A stretch of DNA of 64,000 nucleotides from Coriobacteriaceae bacterium (GTDB lineage: Bacteria; Actinomycetota; Coriobacteriia; Coriobacteriales; Coriobacteriaceae). This document shows, in pieces, positions 31,510-41,685 of this stretch. The notes beneath the pieces were generated by a model. It was not told the DNA's origin, made no database searches, and saw only the letters and a list, made by a program, of their open reading frames with translations. The DNA lies in assembly GCA_902364645.1 (NCBI GenBank), contig CABJEP010000004.1, positions 96,617-160,616 of the forward strand, in the 5' to 3' direction. The translations under genes were made by a program, and so were the position numbers. How positions within the stretch are numbered: position 1 is the stretch's first letter; every line of letters begins with the position of its first letter.

Positions 31510-33683
31510 CCTCCGCTGACCTCCTTAAAGATATGTCGATAACGCATGGCGACCGCATCGCGCAGGGGGCGCGTCGCCACGGAGTCAAGGTTGCAAGCAT
31601 ACCGCAAGAGCTCGACCGCGTCCAAATGGGCCCATTCGATCAGTTCCTCGTCGGCATCCAGGTCGACAAAGCGCAGGGTCACACCGCCATGCTGGCGGTA
31701 CCCCAGGATTTCGCCCTCGTGGCGCAGACGCAGGTCCATCTGGGCGAGCGTAAAGCCATCCGAGGTTTTTTCGAGCGATTGCAGGCGATCTTGCGCTGCC
31801 GAAGCGCCGCCGTTGCCCTTGGAGTGCGTCATGACCAGGCACGTGCCCGACACACTGCCGCGGCCCACACGACCGCGCAGCTGGTGCAGGGCAGCCAAAC
31901 CAAAGCGCTCGCCGTTCTCGATGACCATGACGGTGGCGTTAGGCACGTCGACGCCCACCTCGACCACCGTAGTCGAGACGAGCACGTCGATCTCGCCACG
32001 CTTGAAGGCGTCGATCACACGATCCTTCTCCCCCGCCGGCATGCGGCCGTGAAGGCGCTCGATGACAAAACCCGGCAACGCCAGACGCAGGCGATCGAGC
32101 TCGGTCGCCGTATCGTGCAGCGGCACGGGGACCGTCACGCGGCCCTCGTCGTCGCGGGCGATACCAGGTACGTCTTCCAGCTCATCGGCCGAATCACTCG
32201 GCTCCACGAGCGGGCAAATCACGTAGGCCTGCTGACCCTTTTCATGCGCCTCGCGGATGGCGCCATAGGCGAGGTCGCGGCTCGACTCGGTGAGCACGCG
32301 TGTCGTCACGCCAGCGCCAGGGACGGGCCGATGGCGGATGATGCTCGTGTCCAGATCGCCGTAGACCGAAAGCGCCAGCGTACGCGGGATGGGCGTTGCC
32401 GTCATAACGAGCAGGTCCGCACCAGGGCCCTTCGCACGCAGGGCGTTGCGTTGGCCGACGCCAAACCGGTGCTGCTCGTCGATGACCACGAGCGACAGAT
32501 GCTTGAACGCAACGTTATCCGAAAGCACCGCATGGGTGCCAAAGAGCACGTCAAGCTCGCCCGATTCCAGCTGGGCATGGATGCGCTCGCGCTCTGCGGC
32601 CGGCGTGGCGCCCGTCAGAAGCGCCCAGGACATGCCGGCCTGCGAGAGCAGAGGGCCAGTCTTATCGGCATATTGGAGCGCCAGAACGCCCGTGGGCGCC
32701 ATAACGCAGGCCTGCGTGCCGCTATCGGCAGCCACAGCCAGCGCGCAGGCGGCAACGGCGGTCTTACCGGTACCGACATCGCCCAGCAGCAGGCGGTTCA
32801 TCACTCGCCCGCCATCGCACATATCATGCAGGATGTCTTGGAACGCGGCCTCCTGCTCGTCGCTCAGCGAAAACGGCAGGGCTTGCTTGAGCACGGCCAG
32901 GTGCTCGCCCGCGGTGTGGGCATAGGGCACCACATCGACCAGGCCGCCGTCGTTGCGCAGGCGCAGCGCCAGCTGCAGGTAGAGGCACTCCTCGTAGGCA
33001 AGACGCCGGCGTGCGATGTCGCGCTCAGCCATGCTCGAGGGAAAGTGGATCGATCGAAGCGCACGAGCATTGCTCATCAGGCGACGCTTAACGCGTAAGC
33101 GTGCCGGAATGGGATCAAAGGGATTGCCGACGACCTCGAGCGCACCGCTAACGATGCGGCGCATCCACGCCTGGCTCACGCCATCGCTCACATAATGGAC
33201 CGGCAAAATGGTGCCCGCGGCACGCCCGTCCTCGAGCTTTTCGAAATGCGGAGAGGCTATCTGCTTAAAACCATAGGCAAACTCGACCTTGCCCATCACG
33301 GCCAGGCGGTCGCCCTGCTTAAGCTGCTGGGCAATCCAGGGCTGGCGGAAAAAGGCGACCTGTAGCACGCCCGTCTCGTCAACGAGCGAAACCTCGGTTA
33401 CCTGCATGCGCGGACGCGGCTGTTTTTGGACGATACGGTCAACCGTGGCGATGATGGTGCACACGGTACCGATGGGCGCCATCTCGATGGACCACGAGCG
33501 GGTAAAGTCGAGGTATCGATGAGGGATATGGAGAAGGAGGTCCCCCACCGTCCGAATTCCCAGACGGCGAAGGGCCTCCTCACGTTTACCCGAAACATAT
33601 TTGAGTCGCGCGATATCCTCGTCGAGCGCATTGCTCTGGGCAAAGCGCTCCGAGACGCGCGGCACGGAGCACAGCTCGGACAT
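31506..33683 (-). CDS. recG: ATP-dependent DNA helicase RecG
   Basis: A 725-aa SF2 helicase that remodels stalled forks and Holliday junctions. A wedge/OB domain precedes the helicase core with LLGDVGTGKTAVAA (Walker A), VIDEQHRFGVGQR (DEQH box), MTATPIPRTLALS and QLRGRVGRGSVSG (motif VI). Length is normal. It overlaps rsmD by four bases (ATGA). Confidence 0.96.
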   Translation of the reverse strand: MSELCSVPRVSERFAQSNALDEDIARLKYVSGKREEALRRLGIRTVGDLLLHIPHRYLDFTRSWSIEMAPIGTVCTIIATVDRIVQKQPRPRMQVTEVSLVDETGVLQVAFFRQPWIAQQLKQGDRLAVMGKVEFAYGFKQIASPHFEKLEDGRAAGTILPVHYVSDGVSQAWMRRIVSGALEVVGNPFDPIPARLRVKRRLMSNARALRSIHFPSSMAERDIARRRLAYEECLYLQLALRLRNDGGLVDVVPYAHTAGEHLAVLKQALPFSLSDEQEAAFQDILHDMCDGGRVMNRLLLGDVGTGKTAVAACALAVAADSGTQACVMAPTGVLALQYADKTGPLLSQAGMSWALLTGATPAAERERIHAQLESGELDVLFGTHAVLSDNVAFKHLSLVVIDEQHRFGVGQRNALRAKGPGADLLVMTATPIPRTLALSVYGDLDTSIIRHRPVPGAGVTTRVLTESSRDLAYGAIREAHEKGQQAYVICPLVEPSDSADELEDVPGIARDDEGRVTVPVPLHDTATELDRLRLALPGFVIERLHGRMPAGEKDRVIDAFKRGEIDVLVSTTVVEVGVDVPNATVMVIENGERFGLAALHQLRGRVGRGSVSGTCLVMTHSKGNGGASAAQDRLQSLEKTSDGFTLAQMDLRLRHEGEILGYRQHGGVTLRFVDLDADEELIEWAHLDAVELLRYACNLDSVATRPLRDAVAMRYRHIFKEVSGG

Positions 33684-33693
33684 GGGCAGTTGC

Positions 33694-35355
33694 CTACTCG
33701 ATCGAGAAGATCACGGGATAGAGCGGCTGCTCGCCACGATGGGCGTCGATCTCCAGATCGGGCTGAGCCTCCTCGATGGCGTCGACGATCTCCTGGAAGG
33801 CCTCGTCGGATAGCTCCTCGCCGGCCAGAATCGTCAGCGCGTCGCCTTCCTCTTCCTCCTGCATGCGGTTGATGCAGTCGAGCGTGACCTGCTTCACGTC
33901 GGAACCGACCACGTCGATGGAGCCGGCGATGATGCCCATGACGTCACCGGAGTGAATCGGAGAGCCGTCCGAGGCGCTGGAGTCGCGCACGGCGCGGGTG
34001 ACCTCGCCATCGCGGACCTCGCTGATGGCGTCAACCATGGCGGCAACGGCGTCCTCGAGCTCAGAATCGGGCAGGACGGCGAACAGCGCGGAGAACGCCT
34101 GCGGGACGGTCTTGGTGGGAACGACGGCGACCTTCTTGTCGGTGCAGGCAGAGGCTGCGGCCTCGGCAGCCATGCGGATGTTGCCGTTATTGGGCAGGAT
34201 GATGACCGAGGTCGCGTTGACCTGGTCGACGGCGCCCAACAGGTCGGCGGTCGAGGGGTTCATGGTCTGGCCACCCGAGACGATCACGTCAACGCCGAGG
34301 GACTTGAGGATGTCGGCCTCACCGGAACCGGCGGCAACGGCGACAAAGCCCAGGGCCTTCGCGGGCTCGGCGGCCTTCTCCTGATCCTCGTGGATCTTAG
34401 CGGTACGGTCGTGGGCCTCCATCTCCATGTTGTGGATAAAGACCTCATAGATCTGACCAAGCTGCAGCATGTGCTCGAGCACCAGGTTGGGGGTGTTGGA
34501 GTGCACGTGGATCTTGTAGTCGGGATAGGCACCCACGAGCAACTCGCAGTCGCCCATGGAGCCCAGGAACTTAAGGCACTCGTCCTCGTCAAACGGAGCG
34601 TCGGCCTTAAAGAGGAACTCGTTGCAGTAGCGGAACTCCGAGCCCTCCCAGTCGTCGTTGGCCTCGATCTCAACGCGACCGAGGGCCGCGTCGCGGGCAG
34701 AGCCAGCGGAATCAAACGTGGCGGAGAAATCCTCGACAACGGTGCTGCGGCCAAGCGCGGCGGCAACAAAGTTCTCCAGGAAGATGGCAAAGCCAAAGGC
34801 GCCGGAGTCGACCACGCCGTTCTCCTTCAGAACGGGCAGCAGGTCGGGCGTACAGGCGACGGACTGATAGGCCTCGACGACGATGGCGTCGAGCGCGTCC
34901 TCGGCCGAGAACTTCTTCTTCTCGCACTCGTCAGCTTTGGTCGAAACGTCGCGCAGCACCGTGAGGATCGTACCCTCGATGGGCTTGCGGACGGCCTGGA
35001 AGGCAACCTTGACGGCTCGGCGGAACGCATAGGCGATGTTGGCGGACGTGATGGGCTCATCGGCAGAGACAAGGCCCTCGGCCACACCACGCAGGATCTG
35101 CGAGGTGATGACGCCGGAGTTGCCACGGGCACCCATGAGGGAGCCATGGGTGATGGCACCGGCGATGGCCTCCATGTCGGCGTCGGCAGGAAGGGCGGAG
35201 AGCTCCTTGGTCACCGAGGCGAGCGTGAGCGACATGTTGGTGCCGGTATCGCCATCGGGTACGGGGAAGACGTTGAGCTTGTTGATCTCCTCGGCCTTGT
35301 CGGAAACGGCAGCCGCAGCGATCGGAAAACAGGTGCGAATGGTCTTTGCAATCAT
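33694..35355 (-). CDS. DAK2-domain protein, FakA-like fatty acid kinase subunit
   Basis: A 553-aa protein with an N-terminal DAK2 ATP-binding domain (NVFPVPDGDTGTNMSLT near residues 26-42; GARGNSGVI) and a C-terminal FakA-type region (DALTILAGEELSDEAF). In Firmicutes FakA phosphorylates fatty acids bound by FakB. It follows an Asp23/Gls24 gene, the usual neighbour. No fakB is visible in the window. Confidence 0.88.
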   Translation of the reverse strand: MIAKTIRTCFPIAAAAVSDKAEEINKLNVFPVPDGDTGTNMSLTLASVTKELSALPADADMEAIAGAITHGSLMGARGNSGVITSQILRGVAEGLVSADEPITSANIAYAFRRAVKVAFQAVRKPIEGTILTVLRDVSTKADECEKKKFSAEDALDAIVVEAYQSVACTPDLLPVLKENGVVDSGAFGFAIFLENFVAAALGRSTVVEDFSATFDSAGSARDAALGRVEIEANDDWEGSEFRYCNEFLFKADAPFDEDECLKFLGSMGDCELLVGAYPDYKIHVHSNTPNLVLEHMLQLGQIYEVFIHNMEMEAHDRTAKIHEDQEKAAEPAKALGFVAVAAGSGEADILKSLGVDVIVSGGQTMNPSTADLLGAVDQVNATSVIILPNNGNIRMAAEAAASACTDKKVAVVPTKTVPQAFSALFAVLPDSELEDAVAAMVDAISEVRDGEVTRAVRDSSASDGSPIHSGDVMGIIAGSIDVVGSDVKQVTLDCINRMQEEEEGDALTILAGEELSDEAFQEIVDAIEEAQPDLEIDAHRGEQPLYPVIFSIE

Positions 35356-35382
35356 GGGTATTTGAATCTCCGTTTTCGGATG

Positions 35383-35739
35383 CTAGTTCAGACGGCTCTT
35401 GAGCGCGTCGATGTGAATGCCGATCTTAAGGCTGGCGGGATCGATCTGGGCGATCTCCTGCAGAGTGAAGGCAACGGAGCTCGAAAGATTGTGGCAGACG
35501 GACTTCATGTTGACGCCGTTCTCGAGCACGACGTGAAGATCGACCGTAAGGCCGTTCTCGTCGGCGGAGACAAGCACGCCCTTGCGGAGGCGCTGACCGG
35601 CAAGTAGGCGCACGCTCTCGGCACCCTGGAGCTGCTCAGCCATACCGACGACGCCATAGCACGTCATCGCGGCATAACCGGCAATATCGGCAATAACGTC
35701 GTTCGAGACGCTCAGGCTGCCGTTAATGGTCTCAGACAC
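35383..35739 (-). CDS. Asp23/Gls24 family envelope stress protein
   Basis: A 118-aa DUF322 protein. The GTG at 35739 (VSETINGSLSV) is chosen because AAGGAG lies seven bases upstream. The body has the alternating IADIAGYAAMTCYGVVGMAE and TVDLHVVLENGVNMKSVC segments typical of the family, thought to act at the membrane or in lipid metabolism with DAK2 partners. It precedes the FakA-like gene with a 27-base gap. Confidence 0.87.
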   Translation of the reverse strand: MSETINGSLSVSNDVIADIAGYAAMTCYGVVGMAEQLQGAESVRLLAGQRLRKGVLVSADENGLTVDLHVVLENGVNMKSVCHNLSSSVAFTLQEIAQIDPASLKIGIHIDALKSRLN

Positions 35740-35899
35740 AAGAATCTCCTTATCTGGTGCTCGCGGCACCATCTCGTGGGAGCAATCATTGCAATATTCT
35801 ACAACGAGCGCGCCATGTTGAGGTGGTGGGTCGCGGGATTACATCCTCGACACGAAATGTTGATATGGTAACGTTCGCGCCAGGCGATCGCGGTATGAA

Positions 35900-35927
35900 A
35901 AAACCCGCCGCATAAGCGACGGGTTTT
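35900..35927 (-). terminator. Terminator after tRNA-Asn
   Basis: AAAACCCGCCGC (35900-35911) pairs with GCGACGGGTTTT (35916-35927); on the minus strand it ends in six Ts. Confidence 0.85.
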
Positions 35928-35933
35928 ACAACC

Positions 35934-36008
35934 TGGCTCCCCGGGTAGGACTCGAACCTACAACAGCGCGGTTAACAGCCGCGTGCTCTACCATTGAGCT
36001 ACCGAGGA
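35934..36008 (-). tRNA. tRNA-Asn (GTT anticodon)
   Basis: On the minus strand TCCTCGGTAGCTCAATGG... folds as a cloverleaf. The acceptor stem TCCTCGG pairs with CCGGGGA, the anticodon loop reads CTGTTAA (GTT, asparagine), the T loop is GGTTCGAGTCC, and CCA is encoded (35934-35936). Length is 75 nt with CCA. Confidence 0.97.
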
Positions 36009-36094
36009 ATAGGTGCGTGCTCTCAAGCAACGAAGTTTATTATACGGACGAATCAGCTCAGGGCAAGAACTTTTTTAAGAATTTTTCCGACCTA

Positions 36095-36118
36095 GTCATT
36101 GGGGACGTCCCCAATGAC
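36095..36118. repeat. Perfect 24-bp palindrome GTCATTGGGGAC/GTCCCCAATGAC
   Basis: Perfect self-complementary sequence between rpoD and tRNA-Asn. Its half-site matches the outer arms of the inverted repeat at 6732-6783. Confidence 0.65.
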
Positions 36119-36123
36119 CACAT

Positions 36124-36160
36124 GAAAGCGCCCCCAAGCGGATGTGCTTGAGGGCGCTTC
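36124..36160 (-). terminator. Terminator downstream of rpoD
   Basis: GAAAGCGCCCCCAAGC (36124-36139) pairs with GCTTGAGGGCGCTTC (36146-36160) around a short loop, immediately after the rpoD stop on the minus strand. The T run is weak. Confidence 0.65.
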
Positions 36161-36172
36161 TTGCTTGCGAGG

Positions 36173-37522
36173 TTATGACTCGATGTAGTCCTTCAGCTTG
36201 CTCGAACGGCTGGGGTGGCGGAGCTTGGCCAGGGTCTTGGACTCGATCTGGCGGATACGCTCGCGCGTGACGCCAAACTCGCGGCCGACCTCCTCGAGTG
36301 TGCGGGGATGCCCGTCGACAAGGCCAAAGCGCAGCTCGATAACCTTGCGCTCACGATCGGCAAGCGAGTCGAGCACCTGAGTGAGCTGCTCCTGCAGCAT
36401 GGAGAAGCTGGCGGCATCGGGCGGAACGATAGCCTGGGAGTCCTCGATAAAGTCGCCCAGCTGGGAATCCTCTTCCTCGCCGATGGGGGTCTCAAGCGAC
36501 ACGGGCTCCTGCGAGATCTTCTGGATCTCGCGGACGCGGTCGGCGCTCATGTCCATCTCGGCACCGATCTCCTCGGGGGTCGGGTCGCGACCCAGGTCCT
36601 GAAGGAGCTGGCGCTGCACGCGGACGAGCTTGTTGATAGTCTCGACCATATGCACGGGAATACGGATGGTACGGGCCTGGTCGGCGATAGCGCGCGTAAT
36701 GGCCTGACGGATCCACCACGTGGCGTACGTGGAGAACTTGAAGCCCTTCTGGTAGTCGAACTTCTCGACGGCGCGAATCAGACCGAGGTTACCCTCCTGG
36801 ATCAGGTCAAGGAACAGCATGCCGCGGCCGACATAACGCTTGGCGATGGAGACGACCAGACGCAGGTTTGCGCTGATGAGTGCCTGCTTAGCTTCGAGGC
36901 CGACGTTCTCAATGCGCGTAAGACGACGCATCTCGGCACGCGTGAGCTCGAGCTCACCGGCATCGGCGGCCTCGAGTTTCTCGGTGGCCTCAAGACCGGC
37001 CTCGATCTTCATGGCCAGATCGACCTCTTCGGAGGCGGTCAGCAGGTCGACCTTGCCGATCTCCTTGAGGTACATACGAACCGGATCGCCGGTCAGCATC
37101 ACCGTGGAGGCATCGATGCCACGCACGCGGGAGCGTGAACGGGACGTGCGCACGGTGCGCTTCTTCTTGCTCTTGGAAGAACCCATCTCGGCATCGGCCT
37201 GACGGGCCATCTTGAGCTCGTGATCGTCGAGCGAGCCGGAATCGTGCTCGTCGTCGTCATCGAAATCGTCGGTATCGGTATCGTTATCGTCATCGTCGAC
37301 GTCCATGGGGGCGTCGTCGTTACCGCTCGCGGAGATAATCTGGATGCCGCTGTTGCGCAGCGCGGAATACACCGCGGTGAGCTGCTCGTCAGAAACATCG
37401 ATATCCTTCAGGGCGACCTGAATCTCGTCCTCGGTTACCGAAGTCCTGTTTGAGCCGTTGCCCATGAGCTTTGCAACGTAGGATTCCAGCCCAGTACCCG
37501 TGCTCTCAGTCTTTTTTGGCAC
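36173..37522 (-). CDS. rpoD: Primary RNA polymerase sigma factor (SigA/RpoD)
   Basis: The housekeeping sigma-70. An acidic N-terminal region with an Asp run ([20 protein letters not shown]) is followed by region 1.2 ([13 protein letters not shown]), region 2 ([19 protein letters not shown] and [19 protein letters not shown]), region 3 and region 4.2 ([20 protein letters not shown]). The GTG at 37522 (VPKKTEST) is favoured: AAGGGAG, which lies inside the longer MKGES reading, is placed as its ribosome site. It lies downstream of dnaG, the classical macromolecular-synthesis arrangement. Confidence 0.96.
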   Translation of the reverse strand: MPKKTESTGTGLESYVAKLMGNGSNRTSVTEDEIQVALKDIDVSDEQLTAVYSALRNSGIQIISASGNDDAPMDVDDDDNDTDTDDFDDDDEHDSGSLDDHELKMARQADAEMGSSKSKKKRTVRTSRSRSRVRGIDASTVMLTGDPVRMYLKEIGKVDLLTASEEVDLAMKIEAGLEATEKLEAADAGELELTRAEMRRLTRIENVGLEAKQALISANLRLVVSIAKRYVGRGMLFLDLIQEGNLGLIRAVEKFDYQKGFKFSTYATWWIRQAITRAIADQARTIRIPVHMVETINKLVRVQRQLLQDLGRDPTPEEIGAEMDMSADRVREIQKISQEPVSLETPIGEEEDSQLGDFIEDSQAIVPPDAASFSMLQEQLTQVLDSLADRERKVIELRFGLVDGHPRTLEEVGREFGVTRERIRQIESKTLAKLRHPSRSSKLKDYIES

Positions 37523-37632
37523 AGATTCTCCCTTCATAGTCCACAGGACTCAATACTTTAGCACACACATAGACGTCTATACCCAAAAAGAGGACTGGAT
37601 ATAGGCGAGAATACGCTGGTTGACCACAACAT

Positions 37633-39741
37633 CTAGGCCTGTTCGGTGCCTGCGGCCTCCAGACCGATCAAACGGAACGGGTCCGCCACGCCGCCGATCG
37701 ACTTTTGCAGCTCGCGTTGACGCTGCGAATCCTGCGCGGCCTGCACGGTCAGCGCGCGACGGGCTTCATCATCGAGCGAACGGTCCTGGCGCAGCTTGGC
37801 CTGTGCGGCACGCATGCGGCGCTTGATGGTGTAGAGCTCGAGCGTATCAAGCATAAACACGATGTTCGTCTCGGTGGGGTGCTTGCTCGTCGCCGAGATG
37901 CGCCCGGCACTCACAAGCGTTGCCGCATCGGGACACACCGAGCGTGCCGCATCCATGCAAGCTGCAGGATCGGTTCCCGGCGGCGTTGCCAGAACAGCCC
38001 ATGCGATGGACTCGTGACGTGGGTCAACCCACTCGATGGAGCAGATGCGGTCGGCATACGTGCGGAACAGGTCGGGGTAGCTCGTGAGCATGGTCAGCAG
38101 CTCACGCTCCCCCGCCAAGGACTTGCGCTCTAGATCAGTAAGAACCATCGGCGCCGCCGCAGCCGGAGCACCCGAACCATCAGTCACAGGTACAGCACCC
38201 ATACCATCAGGCGCGTCGATCGGCGGCAGGTCGTCGACGACCTCCACAGGCGCGGCACCGTAAGCATCGAGCGGGACATAATCGTACGGCTCTTCCTCGA
38301 CCGACGCCGCTACTGCCGGCGTCGCGCCCGACGCCCAAGCACCACGAGATGTCCCCTGCGAACCAGACGACCGACCGCCCGCGCTACCGGACCGCTCAGC
38401 TTGCGCCCGCTGGCGTTCATAGTTCTGTTCGCGACGGCGCTCCGCATCTTCGCGCTTGGCAACATCGCGAAACACGCGACCCGAACTCGCGCGCACCGTC
38501 TCCAAATCCAAACCCAGCAGATCGGCAATCTGGATAAAGTACGTGTCGATCATATAGCTATCGCGCAGCGGATAGATAAGCGTCAGCGCATCTTCCAGCG
38601 CCTTGGCGCGACCACCCGGCGTGGTGATGTCGCTCGACTCCTGCAGCGAGCGGTAGACAAAGTCCATAAGCGGCTCGGCGGCGTCAATACGTTTCTGCAG
38701 CTCCTCTCCGCCGTGCGCCGCGATGAACTCCATGGGGTCGTTGCCGTCGGGCAGTACCACGCAGCGCAGGTCCATCGAATCCTGCTCGATAAACTGAATC
38801 GCGCGACGGGCGGCCTTCTGGCCCGCGGCATCGCCGTCAAACATATACACGATGCGGTTGGCAAAGCGGGTGAGCGTCTTGACGTGATGCTCCGTGAGCG
38901 CGGTGCCCAGCGTAGCGACGACGTTTTTAATCCCCGCCTCCCAACAGGCGATGCAGTCGGTATAGCCCTCTACCACGATGGCGGTATCCTGCGCGACGAT
39001 AAACTCCTTGGCCCAATTAAAGCCGTAGAGGTTTCGCTTTTTATGAAACACGCTCGTCTCGGCGGTGTTGAGGTACTTGGGTTGGCCGTCTCCCATGATG
39101 CGACCGCCAAAGGCGATGTTGTGACCCTGCTCATCAAAGATGGGAAACATCACGCGGTCGTAAAAACGGTCGGCGAGCTGCCCGCGCCCGCGGCTCACGG
39201 CCACGTTGGCGTCGATCATCTCCTGCGGGGTAAAGCCCGCCTGGGACAGGTGCGACACCAGAGCGTTGCGACCCGGTGCAAAGCCCAGACAGTAGCGGCG
39301 GCAGACATCGCCGCCCATGCCGCGGCTGGCAAAGTACTCACGCGGGCGGCTATCCTTACCGCGCATGAGCATGGTGTGGTAGAACTGAGCGGTCTCGGCG
39401 CACAGATCGTAGATTCGGGCACGCTTAGTACCGCGCTCGCGGCGGTCTCCGGTGTCGTGCAGCTCAATACCCGCGCGATCGGCCAAATAACGGATTGACT
39501 CGGGAAAGCTCAGGTTCTCGCGCTTCATGATATAGGTGAAGACATCGCCACCCTCACCGCAGCCAAAGCAATGCCACACCTGCGTGGCGGGGATAATGTG
39601 GAAAGACGGCGTCTTTTCGCCATGAAAGGGGCAGCAGCCCCAAAACTCATGGCCGCGGGGCTTGAGCTCAACCGTTTCCTGCACGATGGCAACTAGGTCG
39701 GACGCAGCGCGGACCTGGTCTTTTTCCTCATCGCTAATCAC
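37633..39741 (-). CDS. dnaG: DNA primase DnaG
   Basis: A 702-aa primase. The CHC2 zinc finger (CCPFHGEKTPSFHI and WHCFGCGEGGD, near residues 36-66), the primase catalytic core with TOPRIM (VVEGYTDCIACWEAG and YMFDGDAAGQKAA), and a helicase-binding C-terminal domain are present. A Gly/Ser/Pro-rich linker around 440-520 separates core from C-terminus and is longer than in many DnaG proteins. It overlaps the end of ribF by eight bases and precedes rpoD. Confidence 0.96.
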   Translation of the reverse strand: MISDEEKDQVRAASDLVAIVQETVELKPRGHEFWGCCPFHGEKTPSFHIIPATQVWHCFGCGEGGDVFTYIMKRENLSFPESIRYLADRAGIELHDTGDRRERGTKRARIYDLCAETAQFYHTMLMRGKDSRPREYFASRGMGGDVCRRYCLGFAPGRNALVSHLSQAGFTPQEMIDANVAVSRGRGQLADRFYDRVMFPIFDEQGHNIAFGGRIMGDGQPKYLNTAETSVFHKKRNLYGFNWAKEFIVAQDTAIVVEGYTDCIACWEAGIKNVVATLGTALTEHHVKTLTRFANRIVYMFDGDAAGQKAARRAIQFIEQDSMDLRCVVLPDGNDPMEFIAAHGGEELQKRIDAAEPLMDFVYRSLQESSDITTPGGRAKALEDALTLIYPLRDSYMIDTYFIQIADLLGLDLETVRASSGRVFRDVAKREDAERRREQNYERQRAQAERSGSAGGRSSGSQGTSRGAWASGATPAVAASVEEEPYDYVPLDAYGAAPVEVVDDLPPIDAPDGMGAVPVTDGSGAPAAAAPMVLTDLERKSLAGERELLTMLTSYPDLFRTYADRICSIEWVDPRHESIAWAVLATPPGTDPAACMDAARSVCPDAATLVSAGRISATSKHPTETNIVFMLDTLELYTIKRRMRAAQAKLRQDRSLDDEARRALTVQAAQDSQRQRELQKSIGGVADPFRLIGLEAAGTEQA

Positions 39742-40741
39742 GGATGCTCACCCCCTGCTCACCCAAGTTGTGACGAATGTCCTCGATATTACCCTCGACG
39801 GTCGCAATCAACTCATCCAGCGAATCGAACACACGCGAGGGACGTAGCCAGCGCGTAAACGCCAGCGAAACGGAAGCGCCGTACAGGTCGCCCGTATAAC
39901 CAATTAAATTAGCCTCGAGATGCGCCGAAGCGGCATCGTCGGCATACGTCGGCGGCAGGCCGACGTTCACGGCAGCGGGCCACACGGTGTCATCGACGAG
40001 CACCATGCCCTCATACACGCCATCAGCAGGCACCTGAATGCCGCTGGGAACCTGCAGGTTTGCCGTGGGAAAGCCCATGCCAGAACCCTCGTGACGGCCG
40101 CGAATAACACCACCACGCACCATATACGGGCGACCGAGTAACCCAGCAGCAAGCTCCACATGGCCCTGTCCTAGCTCGTGACGAATGCGGGTGGCGCAAA
40201 TGGCCTCACCGCCCTCGCAAAGCAAGTCGTGCCCGTATACGTCAACGCCGCGCTCGGCACCCCAGGCGCGCATCTCGGCAACACCAGAAGCACCGCCACG
40301 ACCTAGCCTAAAGTCGTTGCCAACGCGAATAGATCGAATGTCGACCAGACGCGACACCAGCGAGAGAAAGTCAACATGGTCAAGCGCCGCAACCTCAGGC
40401 GTAAAGGGAACGGCCACCACCGCATCGACCCCGGTCTGAGCCAAGGCATGCAGACGGTCGGCCGTCGTCATCAATTTTTGAGCGGGCGAAGGGCTCACCA
40501 CAACGTCCGGGTCGGGATCGAAGGTAACCACGACCGCCTTGCAGCCATGGGCACGGGCATCGCCAACAAGCGCCGCAATGAGCTCCTGGTGTCCACGGTG
40601 AACGCCGTCGAACACGCCGATGGCAATCGATGCGGCACCCAAGTGCTCGCACTCATCAAACGTATCGGCAGCAACGATGCGAGCCTCGTCCGACTCGCCC
40701 GCGAAAAAGACACGCGCGAACTCGCGAGCGGACAACATCAT
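39734..40741 (-). CDS. ribF: Bifunctional riboflavin kinase/FAD synthetase RibF
   Basis: Makes FMN and FAD from riboflavin. The N-terminal FAD synthetase domain has AIGVFDGVHRGHQELI and the C-terminal flavokinase domain has GMGFPTANLQVPSG and ANLIGYTGDLYG. The start ATGATG overlaps the truB TGA, so the two are coupled; the second ATG is equally possible. The truB-ribF pair is common in bacteria. Confidence 0.95.
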   Translation of the reverse strand: MMLSAREFARVFFAGESDEARIVAADTFDECEHLGAASIAIGVFDGVHRGHQELIAALVGDARAHGCKAVVVTFDPDPDVVVSPSPAQKLMTTADRLHALAQTGVDAVVAVPFTPEVAALDHVDFLSLVSRLVDIRSIRVGNDFRLGRGGASGVAEMRAWGAERGVDVYGHDLLCEGGEAICATRIRHELGQGHVELAAGLLGRPYMVRGGVIRGRHEGSGMGFPTANLQVPSGIQVPADGVYEGMVLVDDTVWPAAVNVGLPPTYADDAASAHLEANLIGYTGDLYGASVSLAFTRWLRPSRVFDSLDELIATVEGNIEDIRHNLGEQGVSIRD

Positions 40742-41670
40742 CGAACACCGCCGATTGCCTGCGGAAACACGTGCTCCATGACAAAGCGGCCACCCTCGAT
40801 GCGGGCGAGCGCCTTGAGTCCCCCATCGAGCACCAACGCAAACGGCGCCTTCGAGGCATCGAAATCGGCAAGCGCACGCTCAACGGGAATGCGTCGGCCG
40901 CAGAGAAGGTCGTCGGCAAGATTGCCCGGCAAGTCAACACGAGTGGCGCCCAGGGCCGCAATGGGATCCAGGGCAAAGCCAACGGCGGACTCGGGAGAAA
41001 GCTCCTCCACCGCATGGCAGGCGCCAATGGAAACAACACCGGAGGCCGTGCGGCGCAGCGCGGAAATGTGCGCGGCGCTCTCGCAGGCGCGGCCCAGGTC
41101 GCGAGCGAGCGCACGAATGTAGGTGCCCTTGCTCACCGAGAACGCCACGGTCCACACACACGTATCACCCTCGCCGCCCACGGCGATCAGGTCGGCGGCA
41201 TAAACCTCGACGGGGCGCGGAGGTAGGTCCACCGCATTGCCCTCTCGAGCAGACTTGTAGGCGCGAACGCCATTGACCGAGATAGCCGAAAACGCCGGCG
41301 GCACCTGCATCTGCGGACCCAGCATGGCGGCCAAGTGCTCACGGGCATAGGCAGGATCGCGGAGCTCGTTGGCAACAGCCACCGTGCGGACCGCCTCGCC
41401 CTCCGCATCATCGGTATTGGTCTCGGCACCAAACGAGATGTCGGCGACGTAGCTTTTGGTATCGAGCGTGAGCATACCCAGCAGACGGGTGGCCTGGCCC
41501 ACGCCCACCACCATGACACCCGATGCCATGGGGTCGAGCGTGCCGGCATGGCCGACGCGCCGCTCATGGAGGGCGCGTCGGCATTGCGAGACCACATCGT
41601 GGGACGTGCATCCCACCGGCTTATCGACGGCGAGCAGCATATTCAGTTGTGAAGGCGTACGACGAGCCAT
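40738..41670 (-). CDS. truB: tRNA pseudouridine(55) synthase TruB
   Basis: A 310-aa enzyme forming pseudouridine 55 in tRNA. The catalytic Asp lies in RRVGHAGTLDPMASGVMVV; LLAVDKPVGCTSHDVV opens the domain. A C-terminal PUA-like part (EGGRFVMEHVF) is present. It belongs to the infB-rbfA-nrnA-truB-ribF operon. Confidence 0.95.
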   Translation of the reverse strand: MARRTPSQLNMLLAVDKPVGCTSHDVVSQCRRALHERRVGHAGTLDPMASGVMVVGVGQATRLLGMLTLDTKSYVADISFGAETNTDDAEGEAVRTVAVANELRDPAYAREHLAAMLGPQMQVPPAFSAISVNGVRAYKSAREGNAVDLPPRPVEVYAADLIAVGGEGDTCVWTVAFSVSKGTYIRALARDLGRACESAAHISALRRTASGVVSIGACHAVEELSPESAVGFALDPIAALGATRVDLPGNLADDLLCGRRIPVERALADFDASKAPFALVLDGGLKALARIEGGRFVMEHVFPQAIGGVR

Positions 41671-41685
41671 GTACCATCCAAAAAG

